64,000 nucleotides of DNA from Halanaerobium saccharolyticum (GTDB taxonomy: Bacteria > Bacillota > Halanaerobiia > Halanaerobiales > Halanaerobiaceae): positions 46,024 to 110,023 of the forward strand of contig NZ_QAXS01000007.1 in NCBI RefSeq assembly GCF_003053565.1, read 5' to 3'. Under the pieces are notes generated by a model. The model saw only the letters and a list, made by a program, of their open reading frames with translations. It ran no database searches and was not told the DNA's origin. This document shows, in pieces, positions 43,065 to 54,592 of the stretch; the stretch's first letter is position 1, and every line of letters starts with the position of its first letter. Made by a program: the position numbers and the translations under genes.

Positions 43065-44411
43065 ATGAAAAGAAGATCTAGAGAAGAAATTTTATTTAAA
43101 ACTGTAAAGGAAGATAATATTCTGCCGATAACCTCAATCTGCAAATTGAACTGCATCTTCTGCAGTCATAAAAATAATCCTTCAGAGATTGAAACTTACA
43201 GCTTTGGCCATCTGGAACTGGATTTAATTAAAACTATGATTGAATTTTTAGATCCAGAGCTGCCGGTTTTCATAGGTGAGTCAGCCAGCAAAATTATCGA
43301 GGGAGAACCTTTTGTTCACCCTGAGATTTATCAGATTTTAGAGTATCTGCGCCAGCGGTGGCCCGGTATTGAAATAAAAATAACAACCAGTGCCTCATTT
43401 ATCAAGCCTGAAAAAATTGATCTATTAAAAAAATTAGAGCCGCTGGAATTAAATATATCCTTAAATGCCCCCGCTCCTGAGGAACGGGTTTTTTTAATGA
43501 ATGATTCGCAGCCGAAAAATGTATTTAAGTTTATACCTGCACTCAAGCAGAGGCAGCTGAAATTTTCTGCCAGCATTGTTTCGATGCATCATCTACTGGG
43601 TTTTGATTATTTAAAAAGAACATTTGACTATCTGGAGGAGTATCCTCCGCTGACTCTGCGTGTTTTTATGGCTGGCTTCAGTCATTATGCAGATTCAGAA
43701 ATTACTGCTGATGCAGCTGAATATCAGAAGCTGGATCAATTTATTAAAAAAATCAAAAATAACTATTCATATCCAATTATTATTGAGCCTCAGCTGCTAA
43801 ATAATTTTAAGGCTCAGATCAATGAAATTATAAAAAATTCACCGGCGGCAAAAGCGGATTTAAGAGCTGGTGATATTATAACAAAAGTAGATCAGAAAGC
43901 TGTTAAAAGCAGAGTTGATGCTTTTTATCAGATCAAAAAAGCCAGAAATCCAGCAGTCGAAATTCAGCGAGCAGATGAAAATAAGAAAATAATTATTAAA
44001 AAGAAGAAAAATGAAGTTTCCGGACTAATAATGTCCTATGATTTGAGTCGAGATGTAAAAAATACTCTAGAAGCCCATGCTGCTGAAAGTTTGAAAAACA
44101 AAAATGAAATTACAGTAATTATGGCTTCAGAAGCAGGATATGATCTTTTAGCTGATTTGCTTAAAGATTATTTGGTTAACAGTGACCGCTTAAAACTATT
44201 GAAAGTAAAAAATAAATTTTTTGGAGGCTCAATTATTGCAGCAGGACTTTTAACTAATTATGATTTAGAAAGAAGTCTTGAAACTATAAATGGAAAAATC
44301 ACAAAAATCGTTCTACCAGAAATTATATATGACTACTATGGCAATGATTTAACCGGTGGGCACTATACTATACTGGAAGAAAAATTCGGGGCAGAACTTG
44401 TTTTGATTTAA
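43065..44411 (+). CDS. Radical SAM-PDZ-DUF512 protein
   Basis: 448 residues. The radical SAM motif CKLNCIFC (about 27-34) comes first, in LPITSICKLNCIFCSHKN. A PDZ-like domain follows at about 255-320 (SPAAKADLRAGDIITKVDQKAV). The C-terminal third has DUF512 features: VKNKFFGGSIIAAGLLTNYDL, VLPEIIYDYYGN and LTGGHYTILEEKFG. The usual COG1625 proteins have PDZ before the radical SAM domain; here it lies between. Its role is not known. It is the last gene of the pro-tsa operon. Confidence 0.8.
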   Translation: MKRRSREEILFKTVKEDNILPITSICKLNCIFCSHKNNPSEIETYSFGHLELDLIKTMIEFLDPELPVFIGESASKIIEGEPFVHPEIYQILEYLRQRWPGIEIKITTSASFIKPEKIDLLKKLEPLELNISLNAPAPEERVFLMNDSQPKNVFKFIPALKQRQLKFSASIVSMHHLLGFDYLKRTFDYLEEYPPLTLRVFMAGFSHYADSEITADAAEYQKLDQFIKKIKNNYSYPIIIEPQLLNNFKAQINEIIKNSPAAKADLRAGDIITKVDQKAVKSRVDAFYQIKKARNPAVEIQRADENKKIIIKKKKNEVSGLIMSYDLSRDVKNTLEAHAAESLKNKNEITVIMASEAGYDLLADLLKDYLVNSDRLKLLKVKNKFFGGSIIAAGLLTNYDLERSLETINGKITKIVLPEIIYDYYGNDLTGGHYTILEEKFGAELVLI

Positions 44412-44534
44412 GCTGCAAAATATAAAATATTAAGACATTCTTATAAAGTTATTGTTAATCAGAGAATAAGAACTATAACCTCATTTAATCGACTCTAAGG
44501 ACCTCTAAACTACAATTATGAGAAAATGGAGAAT

Positions 44535-44563
44535 TTGATTTTCCCAACTGTCTTAGATATTAT
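44535..44563 (+). promoter_or_regulatory. Sigma-A promoter of groESL
   Basis: TTGATT (44535-44540), 17-base spacer, TATTAT (44558-44563). The CIRCE operator begins 15 bases after the -10 box. Confidence 0.7.
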
Positions 44564-44577
44564 ATTTACAGTGCTTG

Positions 44578-44604
44578 TTAGCACTCGTCTTAAATGAGTG
44601 CTAA
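44578..44604 (+). promoter_or_regulatory. CIRCE operator (HrcA binding site)
   Basis: TTAGCACTC, nine-base spacer, GAGTGCTAA: a perfect match to the CIRCE consensus, at the expected transcription start of groESL. HrcA represses class I heat-shock genes through it. The hrcA gene itself is not in the window. Confidence 0.97.
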
Positions 44605-44646
44605 TCATTATAAAGGAATATAATATTAGAAGGGGGTTATTTTTTA

Positions 44647-44940
44647 ATGAGTATTAAACCACTAGATAACAGAGTTGTAGTAAAATATGTAGAAAAAAAT
44701 GAAGGTGAAGAAAAAACTAAGGGAGGAATTGTTCTTCCTGATACAGCAAAAAAAGACGAAAAACCACAGCAGGCTGAAATTATTGCTGTAGGTAGAAATA
44801 TTGCTCCAGAAGGCGGAGAAGCAGAAGTAGCTGTAGGAGATACAGTAGTCTTTGACAAATATGCTGGAACCAAAGTAGAAATTGATTCTGAAGAACTTAT
44901 TATTTTATCAATTGATGATGTTTTAGCAGTAATTGACTAA
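44647..44940 (+). CDS. groES: Co-chaperonin GroES
   Basis: Heptameric lid of the GroEL chamber. 97 residues with IKPLDNRVVVKYVE, KTKGGIVLPDTAKKDEKPQQ (mobile loop), VGDTVVFDKYAGTKVEIDSEE and the C-terminal ILSIDDVLAVI. AAGGGGG lies ahead of ATG. Under a sigma-A promoter and CIRCE site. 118 bases separate it from groEL; I see no element in that gap. Confidence 0.97.
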   Translation: MSIKPLDNRVVVKYVEKNEGEEKTKGGIVLPDTAKKDEKPQQAEIIAVGRNIAPEGGEAEVAVGDTVVFDKYAGTKVEIDSEELIILSIDDVLAVID

Positions 44941-45058
44941 ATAAGATAGAATCAATATAAATTAATTTACTTTGATTTTTAAAAGTTAACTTCTATTTTA
45001 CAGTTCTTACTTATTTTTAATAAAAATAACTCAGTTTAATTATACAGGAGGGATTTAG

Positions 45059-46726
<1,668 letters not shown>

Positions 46727-46765
46727 GCCCGATAACCACTCAGCACTATAGTTTTTAATCTTAAT

Positions 46766-46802
46766 GATGCATCTCTCTGCTCAGGGAGGTGCATCTTTTT
46801 TA
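46766..46802 (+). terminator. Terminator of groESL
   Basis: GATGCATCTCTCTG pairs with the AGGGAGGTGCATC arm around CTC, followed by TTTTTT. Confidence 0.9.
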
Positions 46803-47129
46803 ATTTATTTTTAATCAAATTTTCTTCTTATAAAAAAGGATTTTTTTAATTAATAGAGAATAAATATTATAAGAGAAAACTATTTAGCTATGAAAGTTTA
46901 AATTAAAGTTTTATTTTAATAATATCTGCTGTAATAAAATAATATCTATTCATAATAATACTGCTGTTAAAATATCCAGTTAAAATACTTTATTTTAAAT
47001 TTTCATAATTTTTTGCGAAAAGTAAAGGTTTATTTTGCAAAAAATAGAAATAAAATACAGGTGGTGATATATAAAAAAAAGACAGATAAATATAACTTAC
47101 AAAAAAGCTCTGTAGGATAAGGTGATAAT
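46803..47129 (+). other. AT-rich intergenic region with a 9-base inverted repeat
   Basis: 327 bases without a gene. The main feature is ATTTTTTGC (47008-47016) with its exact complement GCAAAAAAT (47037-47045), 20 bases apart, about 85 bases ahead of ppsR: a candidate operator. No consensus -35/-10 pair, tRNA or structured RNA is evident in the rest. A TAAGGTGAT ribosome site ends the region. Confidence 0.45.
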
Positions 47130-47939
47130 ATGATAAAAAATTTCTTAGTCTATGTATTATCTGATTCAGTGGGAGATACTGCAGAACAGGTTGCTCGGGC
47201 TTCTGCAGAACAGTATAAAGACTCGGATTATGAAATAAAAAAATATCCCTATGTAGAAAGTAAAACAAAAATTGATAATATTATAGAAGGTTTAAATTCC
47301 GAAAATTCAATTTTTGTCTATACTATTGTCAATAAGGAAATATCCGAATACCTTCGCCAGAAATGCGAAGAAATAGGAGTCCCTTATATTGATGTTATGG
47401 CCCCCTGTTTAGATACATTTACTGATTTTTTAGGACAGGAGCCTGTAAGGGAATCTGGTGTTATTCGTAAACTAGATGAAGACTACTTTAAAAGGGTTGA
47501 AGCAGTGGAGTTTGCTGTTAAATATGATGACGGCAAGGATCCCCGTGGTATTTTGAAAGCAGATATTGTCTTGATTGGTGTTTCACGATCTTCGAAAACT
47601 CCATTAAGTATGTATCTTGCTCATAAAAATTACAAAGTAGTTAATATTCCACTGGTTAAAGGATCAAAAGTACCAGATGAATTATTTGAAGTTCCACGCA
47701 GAAAAATAATTGGCCTGATGATTGACCCTTCAGATTTAATAGAAATAAGAAGGGAAAGAATCAGAGTTTTAGGGCTTGATAATAGTGTTGATTATGTATC
47801 AATAGAAAAGATATATGAGGAACTGGAATATGCCGAAAGAATAATGAGAAAAGTTGGCTGTCCAGTAATTGATATGACTAAAAAAGCTGTCGAAGAAGCG
47901 GCAAATTTAGTCATTGATATCATAAATGATCTTAACTAA
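47130..47939 (+). CDS. ppsR: PPDK regulatory protein (kinase/phosphorylase, DUF299)
   Basis: Regulates pyruvate phosphate dikinase by ADP-dependent phosphorylation and phosphate-dependent removal on a threonine. 269 residues. The start YVLSDSVGDTAEQVARA, the P-loop VLIGVSRSSKTPLSMYLA near residue 148, and NIPLVKGSKVP and IGLMIDPSDLIEIRRERI are family hallmarks. It sits 14 bases ahead of ppdK, the enzyme it acts on. ATG after AAGGTGATA. Confidence 0.94.
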   Translation: MIKNFLVYVLSDSVGDTAEQVARASAEQYKDSDYEIKKYPYVESKTKIDNIIEGLNSENSIFVYTIVNKEISEYLRQKCEEIGVPYIDVMAPCLDTFTDFLGQEPVRESGVIRKLDEDYFKRVEAVEFAVKYDDGKDPRGILKADIVLIGVSRSSKTPLSMYLAHKNYKVVNIPLVKGSKVPDELFEVPRRKIIGLMIDPSDLIEIRRERIRVLGLDNSVDYVSIEKIYEELEYAERIMRKVGCPVIDMTKKAVEEAANLVIDIINDLN

Positions 47940-47956
47940 CAAAAGGAGGGGTTTTG

Positions 47957-50578
47957 TTGAAGAAATATGTATATGACTTTGAAGAAGGAAAAAAAGAAAT
48001 GAAGTCACTGTTAGGTGGTAAGGGAGCCAATCTTGCTGAAATGAGCAAAATTGGATTACCTGTGCCCCCTGGATTTACAATCACTACAGAAGCCTGTATT
48101 CACTATATTGAGATTGGTGAAAAACTAGAAGATAGTTTAAAAGAAAGTATTTTTAAACATTTAGAGAATTTAGAAAAGAAAATAGGCAAAGATTTTGGTG
48201 ATGTAGATGATCCTCTCTTAGTATCTGTTAGATCTGGTGCTGTAATTTCAATGCCTGGTATGATGGACACTATTTTGAATCTTGGTCTAAATGATAAAAG
48301 TGTTGAAGGTCTTGCTAAAAAGACTTCCAATCCGCGTTTTGCCTATGACAGCTATAGACGTCTAATTCAGATGTTTGGTAATGTTGTACTTGGAATCCCA
48401 GGCTATGAATTTGATAATTATTTAGAAAGAAAAAAAGAGAAGAAAAACTATGATAATGATACTGATTTAACTGTTGACGATCTTAAAGATATAATCAAAG
48501 ATTTTAAAGCTTTGATTAAAAATAGAAAAGACATAGAATTTCCACAAAAACCAGAAGAACAACTATTGATGGCTGTAAAAGCTGTATTTAGTTCCTGGGA
48601 TAATAATCGAGCTATTTCTTACAGAAATCACAATGATATTCCACATGACTTAGGTACTGCAGTAAATGTTCAGACTATGGTTTTTGGTAACATAGGTGAA
48701 AATTCTGGTACAGGTGTTGCCTTTACCCGCAATCCTGCTACTGGTGAAAACAAGGTTTTTGGTGAGTTCTTACTCAATGCTCAGGGTGAAGATGTTGTTG
48801 CTGGTATTAGAACTCCAAAAGATATCAGTGAATTAAATAATTTAATGCCTGAGGTTTACGATGAGTTTATAGAAGTAACTGAAACCTTAGAGCAGCACTA
48901 TCATGATATGCAGGATATTGAGTTTACTATTCAGGAAGGAGATCTCTTCTTACTGCAGACCAGAACTGGAAAAAGAACTGCAGATGCAGCTGTAAATATT
49001 GCTGTTGATATGGAAGAAGAGGGCTTAATTGATAAAGAAACTGCTGTTATGCGAATCGATCCTGAAGATATCAGTCAATTATTACACCCTAACTTCAAAG
49101 AAGAAGAATTAGAAAAGGCTGATCTGCTGGCGAAGGGTCTAGCAGCTTCTCCTGGAGCAGCTACAGGTAAAGTTTACTTCAACTCAGAAGATGCAGTTGA
49201 AGCTGCTGCTGATGGTGAAGATGTAATTTTAGTTCGTAAAGAAACTTCACCTGAAGATATTGAAGGTATGGTTAAGGCTAATGGTATTTTAACTTCCCGT
49301 GGTGGTATGACCTCACACGCTGCTGTTGTAGCCCGTGGAATGGGTAAATGCTGTGTTGCCGGTGCTGGAGATATCCAGGTTGACGAAGGCTCCCGACAGT
49401 TTTTTGTTGATGATCGCGTCTTTAATGAAGGAGATTATATTTCTTTAAATGGTAGTACTGGTGAGGTTTACGCTGGTGTTGTAGAAACTACAGATGCTAA
49501 TTTAACAGATAACTTTAGAATGCTGATGGAATGGTCAGATGAATATCGTAAGATGGGAGTTTATACTAACGCTGATACACCGCATGATGCTGAAGTTGCA
49601 GTTGACTTTGGAGCAGAAGGTATCGGTCTCTGTCGTACAGAGCATATGTTCTTTGATAGTGAAAGAATTATTTCTGTTAGAGAAATGATTGTAGCTGACA
49701 GCAAGAAAAAACGTAAAAAAGCTTTAGATAAATTATTCCCCTATCAGAAAGATGACTTTAAAGGAATCTTTAAAGTTATGCAGGATAAAACTGTAACAGT
49801 AAGACTTCTGGATCCACCTTTACACGAATTCCTGCCTCAAAATGACAGAGATATTAAAAACCTTGCTGATCAGCTTAGTATACCAGTTGATGAGTTAAAA
49901 AGAATAATTAGTGAATTAGAAGAAATGAACCCAATGCTTGGACACCGAGGCTGCCGTCTGGGTATTACCTATCCTGAAATTTATAAGATGCAGGTTAAGG
50001 CAATTATTTCTGCAGCTATAGAAGTTAAAGAAGAAGAGGGTTATGATGTCAAAGCTGATATTATGATTCCCCTTATTGGTACAGCAAAAGAGTTAGAAAT
50101 CCTAAGAGAGGATGCTGTAGAAGTTGCAGAAGAGCTTCTGGAAAATTCAAGTGTTAAAGTAAATTATAGTGTTGGTACAATGATTGAGATTCCTAGAGCT
50201 GCTTTAACTGCAGATAAAGTTGCAGCTCATGCTGATTTCTTCTCCTTTGGTACCAATGATTTAACTCAGATGACTTACGGTTTCTCTCGTGATGATGCTG
50301 GTAAGTTTATCACTAAGTATTTAGATCAGGAGATATTTGCTAAAGATCCCTTCCAGGTCTTAGACCAGGAGGGCGTAGGTCAGTTAGTTGAAACTGCAGC
50401 AGAGCTTGGACGCAAAGCAAAACCAGATCTAAAATTAGGAATTTGTGGTGAGCACGGTGGAGAACCTTCTTCTATCGAATTCTGCCATAGAACTGGACTC
50501 AATTATGTTTCCTGTTCACCATATCGAGTACCAATTGCTCGTCTGGCTGCAGCTCAGGCCGCATTAAAAAATGATTAA
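47957..50578 (+). CDS. ppdK: Pyruvate, phosphate dikinase
   Basis: Interconverts pyruvate, ATP and phosphate with PEP, AMP and pyrophosphate. 873 residues. The ATP-grasp domain starts near LLGGKGANLAEM, the phosphohistidine and regulatory threonine are in GGMTSHAAVVARGMGK, and the PEP barrel has GLCRTEHMFF, RLLDPPLHEFLP, and the catalytic cysteine in LGICGEHGGEPSSIEF. TTG 47957 follows AAAGGAGGGG by six bases; the adjacent TTG at 47954 is possible. Paired with ppsR, which phosphorylates it. Confidence 0.96.
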   Translation: MKKYVYDFEEGKKEMKSLLGGKGANLAEMSKIGLPVPPGFTITTEACIHYIEIGEKLEDSLKESIFKHLENLEKKIGKDFGDVDDPLLVSVRSGAVISMPGMMDTILNLGLNDKSVEGLAKKTSNPRFAYDSYRRLIQMFGNVVLGIPGYEFDNYLERKKEKKNYDNDTDLTVDDLKDIIKDFKALIKNRKDIEFPQKPEEQLLMAVKAVFSSWDNNRAISYRNHNDIPHDLGTAVNVQTMVFGNIGENSGTGVAFTRNPATGENKVFGEFLLNAQGEDVVAGIRTPKDISELNNLMPEVYDEFIEVTETLEQHYHDMQDIEFTIQEGDLFLLQTRTGKRTADAAVNIAVDMEEEGLIDKETAVMRIDPEDISQLLHPNFKEEELEKADLLAKGLAASPGAATGKVYFNSEDAVEAAADGEDVILVRKETSPEDIEGMVKANGILTSRGGMTSHAAVVARGMGKCCVAGAGDIQVDEGSRQFFVDDRVFNEGDYISLNGSTGEVYAGVVETTDANLTDNFRMLMEWSDEYRKMGVYTNADTPHDAEVAVDFGAEGIGLCRTEHMFFDSERIISVREMIVADSKKKRKKALDKLFPYQKDDFKGIFKVMQDKTVTVRLLDPPLHEFLPQNDRDIKNLADQLSIPVDELKRIISELEEMNPMLGHRGCRLGITYPEIYKMQVKAIISAAIEVKEEEGYDVKADIMIPLIGTAKELEILREDAVEVAEELLENSSVKVNYSVGTMIEIPRAALTADKVAAHADFFSFGTNDLTQMTYGFSRDDAGKFITKYLDQEIFAKDPFQVLDQEGVGQLVETAAELGRKAKPDLKLGICGEHGGEPSSIEFCHRTGLNYVSCSPYRVPIARLAAAQAALKND

Positions 50579-50629
50579 CAGCTAATATCTTATCTTATAA
50601 TTTTTAAAGAAAGATATGAGATGAGAAAT

Positions 50630-50669
50630 ACTCCCTTCTGTTGAGTTTCTTTAACAGGAGGGAGTTTTA
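50630..50669 (+). terminator. Terminator of ppsR-ppdK
   Basis: ACTCCCTTCTGTT pairs with AACAGGAGGGAGT (one mismatch), with a GAGTTTCTTT loop and TTTTAATATTT after it. Confidence 0.88.
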
Positions 50670-50710
50670 ATATTTGAATTTAAAAAATATTTATCTAAGC
50701 GACTTATTCC

Positions 50711-50740
50711 TTGACAAAGGCCTTAAATCCACTGTATACT
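50711..50740 (+). promoter_or_regulatory. Sigma-A promoter of guaA
   Basis: TTGACA (50711-50716), 18-base spacer, TATACT (50735-50740). The leader would be about 25 bases, leaving no room for a purine riboswitch. Confidence 0.8.
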
Positions 50741-50769
50741 TTAGTAAATAAAAGCGGAAGGGGAATTAG

Positions 50770-52308
50770 ATGGATTACGATAAGATATTGATTCTTGATT
50801 TTGGCGGCCAGTACAGTCAGCTGATTGCAAGAAGAGTAAGAGAATTTAATGTATATTCTGTAATTAGAGGGCATAATATTGAGCTGGAAGAAATCAAAAA
50901 AATTGATCCGGCAGCTATAATTTTTTCAGGTGGACCTGATAGTGTAACAGCACCTGGTGCTCCAGGGGTAGATCAGGGTGTATTTGAACTCGGGATTCCA
51001 ATTTTAGGTATTTGTTATGGAATGCAGTTGATGGCACAGCTTTTAGAAGGCGGTCATGTAGAAAAAGCTGAACATGGTGAATATGGTAAGGCAGATTTAG
51101 AAATTTATACTGATAAAAAACTGTTTAAAGAATTAGAAAACCATTCTCAGGTCTGGATGAGTCACGGTGATCATGTCAAAGAAGTACCGACAGGTTTCGA
51201 AATCATTGCTAGAACTGAATTAACAGCTACAGCAGCAATGGCTGACTTTGAGAGAAATTTTTATGGAGTTCAGTTTCATCCAGAAGTTAATCATACAATT
51301 CAGGGAAAAACTATACTTCATAATTTTTTATTTAGAATTGTAGATGTCAGAGCGAACTGGAATATGGCAGATTATATTAATGAGGAAGTAGAAAGAATTA
51401 GAAAACAGGTTGGTAAGGGCAAGGTGATCTGTGGTCTGTCTGGTGGGGTTGATTCTGCAGTTGCTTCTGCTATTGTACATAAAGCCATTGGAGACCAGTT
51501 GACCTGTATTTTCGTTGATCACGGGCTGCTCCGTAAAGGTGAAGCTGAGCAGGTAAAAAGAACCTTTGGGGAAGAGTTTAATATCCCTCTGGTTTATGTC
51601 GATGCTAAAAAAAGATTTTTAGATAGACTGGCAGGAGTCAAAGATCCTGAGCGAAAAAGGAAAATTATCGGTGATGAGTTTATCCAGGTTTTTGACGAAG
51701 AAGCAGAAAAATTAGAAGATGTCCGCTACTTAGTTCAGGGTACAATTTACTCTGATGTTATAGAAAGTGGAGGCACTGATAAAGCGGCTACTATCAAAAG
51801 TCATCACAATGTTGGGGGACTGCCTGAGGAGATGAATCTTGATCTGGTTGAGCCTCTACACTTCCTTTTTAAAGATGAAGTTAGAAAAATTGGAGAGGTG
51901 CTGGGTTTACCAGAAGAAATTGTCTGGAGACAGCCTTTTCCTGGTCCGGGACTTGCAATCAGAATAATTGGTGATGTCGACTGGGATAAACTGGAGATTT
52001 TAAGAAATGCTGATGCTATAGTCCAGGAAGAAATCAAAGAAGCCGGTCTTTATCGAGATATCTGGCAGTCATTTGCAGTTTTACCTGACTTAAGAAGTGT
52101 GGGAGTCATGGGAGATGAGAGAACTTATGGTTATCCGATCATTTTAAGAGCAGTAAATAGTGATGATGCGATGACAGCTGACTGGGCTCGTCTGCCCTAT
52201 GAGGTGCTGCAGTCAATTTCGAATAGAATAGTTAATCAGGTGGAAGAAGTTAACAGAGTAGTTTTTGATATTACTTCAAAACCACCTGGTACAATAGAAT
52301 GGGAGTAA
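50770..52308 (+). CDS. guaA: GMP synthase (glutamine-hydrolysing)
   Basis: Converts XMP to GMP. Glutaminase half about 1-195 with [14 protein letters not shown], the nucleophile cysteine in [12 protein letters not shown], and FHPEVNHT. The ATP-pyrophosphatase loop is [16 protein letters not shown], and dimerisation domain has [12 protein letters not shown] and [11 protein letters not shown] at the end. 512 residues. ATG at 50770 after AAGGGG. Own promoter, not linked to other purine genes here. Confidence 0.97.
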   Translation: MDYDKILILDFGGQYSQLIARRVREFNVYSVIRGHNIELEEIKKIDPAAIIFSGGPDSVTAPGAPGVDQGVFELGIPILGICYGMQLMAQLLEGGHVEKAEHGEYGKADLEIYTDKKLFKELENHSQVWMSHGDHVKEVPTGFEIIARTELTATAAMADFERNFYGVQFHPEVNHTIQGKTILHNFLFRIVDVRANWNMADYINEEVERIRKQVGKGKVICGLSGGVDSAVASAIVHKAIGDQLTCIFVDHGLLRKGEAEQVKRTFGEEFNIPLVYVDAKKRFLDRLAGVKDPERKRKIIGDEFIQVFDEEAEKLEDVRYLVQGTIYSDVIESGGTDKAATIKSHHNVGGLPEEMNLDLVEPLHFLFKDEVRKIGEVLGLPEEIVWRQPFPGPGLAIRIIGDVDWDKLEILRNADAIVQEEIKEAGLYRDIWQSFAVLPDLRSVGVMGDERTYGYPIILRAVNSDDAMTADWARLPYEVLQSISNRIVNQVEEVNRVVFDITSKPPGTIEWE

Positions 52309-52337
52309 GATCCATATTCAGAAGAGAGGTGTAAACT

Positions 52338-52640
52338 TTGTCCAGAAATATAAAGGATAAATTTACTGAGCAGCTATTTGAAGCAATTTTGATGCTTGAA
52401 AGCAAAGAAGAATGCTATAATTTCTTTCAGGATATAGCTACTATTGGAGAGATAAAGGCTTTAGGTCAGAGGTTGGAAGTAGCCAGAATGCTTAAAGAAG
52501 GTTATACATATGATCATATAGTGGCTGAGACAGGTGTAAGCACAGCAACAATTAGTCGAGTTAAACGCTCCCTGGAATATGGGGAGGACGGCTATAATCT
52601 GATTCTAGCCCGTCTGGAAGAAAAAGAAGAAGCAGAATAA
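52338..52640 (+). CDS. yerC: TrpR-like DNA-binding protein (YerC/YecD family)
   Basis: 100 residues, the length of TrpR-superfamily YerC. Helix-turn-helix features are FQDIATIGEIKALGQRLEVARML and TYDHIVAETGVSTATISRVKRSLEYG. TTG start 52338 follows AGAGGTG. 29 bases after guaA, so probably co-transcribed. The YerC family's operators and ligand are not well known, and it need not respond to tryptophan. Confidence 0.88.
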   Translation: MSRNIKDKFTEQLFEAILMLESKEECYNFFQDIATIGEIKALGQRLEVARMLKEGYTYDHIVAETGVSTATISRVKRSLEYGEDGYNLILARLEEKEEAE

Positions 52641-52675
52641 TTTTCTAAAAAATATTCAATAAAATATTTTTTAAT

Positions 52676-52707
52676 AATCGACCTGAATGATTGGGTCGAT
52701 TTTTTTT
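52676..52707 (+). terminator. Terminator of guaA-yerC
   Basis: AATCGACC pairs with GGTCGATT around TGAATGATTG, followed by eight T. Confidence 0.88.
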
Positions 52708-52841
52708 GTGCTACTAAAAAAGATTTAAAATAATTTAAATAAAATGCAGGAATCTGAGCTTCAGTCTAGAAACTATAGTATTGGTTTGTCTAAAAAATAA
52801 TATTTAGACTTTATTTTAAAAACCTGGAGGTTTAATAATTA

Positions 52842-54245
52842 ATGAGTAAAAGAGATTATGATGTAATCATCATTGGAGCTGGACCGACTGGAATATTTAC
52901 TGCGATGGAATTTGTGAAAAAAGAAGCAGAACTAGATATTCTAATTTTAGAAAAGGGTACTGATCTAGAAAAAAGGGTCTGCCCCATGAAGGAAAATCCT
53001 GGTATAGGCTGTGTTAACTGTCCGAGCTGTGCTATAGTTTCAGGCTGGGGAGGCGCCGGAGCCTATAGTGATGGTAAACTTTCTCTATCTCCTGACATTG
53101 GTGGGAATTTAGAAAATTACATAGGAAGACAGGAACTAATTGATAATATTGCTTATGCAGATGATATTTATATGGAATTTGGAGCACCTGATCGTATTTT
53201 TGGAGTGGCTGAAGACAAGCAGGATGAAATTAGAAAGAAGGCTGTTCGAGCTGAGCTCAATTTTATTCCTGCCAGTTTGCGCCACTTAGGAACAGGATAC
53301 AGTCAGGTTGTTCTGCAGAATATGCAGGACTATTTAGAAGAAAAGGGAGTAGAAATCAGATTTGGTGTTAATGTTAAGAAGTTTATAGTCGAAGCAGATC
53401 AGATTAAAGCTGTAAAGACTGAAGCAGGAGAAAAAATCACAGCTGATTTTGTAATGGCTGCTGCAGGCAGGGAAAATGCAGAGTGGTTAACTAATGAGGC
53501 TAAAAAACTTGATATTAGGACAGCAATTAATCCGGTTGATATTGGAGTTCGAGTTGAATGTCCGGCTGCAGTAACTGAATATATGACTGATAATCTATAT
53601 GAATCTAAATTGATATATCATACCCCAACTTTTGAAGATAAGGTGAGAACTTTCTGTATGTCTCCCTATGGTGAGGTTGTTAGTGAGAACAACCAGGGTT
53701 TAATCACAGTCAACGGCCACAGTCATTCTGATATAAAAACTCATAATACTAACTTTGCTCTTTTGGTAAGCAAAACTTTTACAGAGCCCTTCCATGAGCC
53801 AATTAAATATGGTAAGAGTATTGCTAAACTTGCTAATATGCTTGCTGGTGGTGTTCTTGTCCAGAGACTGGGTGACCTGCTCGAAGGTAGAAGAACCACT
53901 GAAGAAAGATTAAAGCGCTCTGTGACAGAACCGACTTTAAAAGATGCAACTCCCGGGGACTTGTCTCTGGTTCTGCCCCACAGACACCTGACAGGTATTA
54001 TTGAAATGTTAAAAGCTCTTGATAAAATTACTCCAGGGATTTACGGACGTGATACTCTGCTTTATGGAGTAGAAGTTAAATTTTATTCTTCCAGACTGGA
54101 AGTTAACGAAAATCTGGAAAGTAAGGTTAAAAATTTATTCTTTGGTGGAGATGGAGCAGGAATAACAAGAGGATTGATGCAGGCTTCTGTTTCTGGACTT
54201 GTAATAGCTCGCTCGATCATGAATAAGTTAGAAAAAGACAATTAA
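52842..54245 (+). CDS. FAD-dependent oxidoreductase (COG2509-like)
   Basis: 467 residues. The N-terminal FAD motif is DYDVIIIGAGPTGIFTAME and the C-terminal one is NLFFGGDGAGITRGLMQASVSG. After the first motif come VCPMKENPGIGCVNCPSCAI with four cysteines and SGWGGAGAYSDGKLSLS, a signature of the uncharacterised FAD-dependent dehydrogenases. No membrane segment. ATG follows TGGAGG. Its substrate is unknown. It has its own transcription unit ended by the hairpin at 54284. Confidence 0.85.
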   Translation: MSKRDYDVIIIGAGPTGIFTAMEFVKKEAELDILILEKGTDLEKRVCPMKENPGIGCVNCPSCAIVSGWGGAGAYSDGKLSLSPDIGGNLENYIGRQELIDNIAYADDIYMEFGAPDRIFGVAEDKQDEIRKKAVRAELNFIPASLRHLGTGYSQVVLQNMQDYLEEKGVEIRFGVNVKKFIVEADQIKAVKTEAGEKITADFVMAAAGRENAEWLTNEAKKLDIRTAINPVDIGVRVECPAAVTEYMTDNLYESKLIYHTPTFEDKVRTFCMSPYGEVVSENNQGLITVNGHSHSDIKTHNTNFALLVSKTFTEPFHEPIKYGKSIAKLANMLAGGVLVQRLGDLLEGRRTTEERLKRSVTEPTLKDATPGDLSLVLPHRHLTGIIEMLKALDKITPGIYGRDTLLYGVEVKFYSSRLEVNENLESKVKNLFFGGDGAGITRGLMQASVSGLVIARSIMNKLEKDN

Positions 54246-54283
54246 ATAGCGAAAACTTTTATAGTGATCGAATAATAAAAATT

Positions 54284-54328
54284 AAGGCAGTAAATACACT
54301 CGTTTGGGATGTGTTTTACTGCCTTTTA
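54284..54328 (+). terminator. Terminator of the FAD oxidoreductase gene
   Basis: AAGGCAGTAAA-ACAC pairs with GTGT-TTTACTGCCTT around CTCGTTTGGGA, followed by TTAGTTT. Confidence 0.85.
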
Positions 54329-54356
54329 GTTTATATATCAATAATTATCTAAAAAA

Positions 54357-54433
<77 letters not shown>

Positions 54434-54509
54434 TTAAGATTATAAATTATTATACCATAATTTTTATAAATGCAAAAGCAAATAATTATGGAAATTGTTA
54501 AATTTTCAC

Positions 54510-54538
54510 TTGATATTAACTTTCAATAGAGTTACAAT
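54510..54538 (+). promoter_or_regulatory. Promoter of the peroxiredoxin gene
   Basis: TTGATA (54510-54515), 17-base spacer, TACAAT (54533-54538). Confidence 0.6.
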
Positions 54539-54592
54539 AAACACAAGTTAATAACTCGGGTTTAAATATATTTTAACAGGAGGTATTTGGAA

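Noticed and set aside
50741..50769. Purine riboswitch ahead of guaA
   Set aside because: The consensus promoter leaves a leader of about 25 bases, too short for one.
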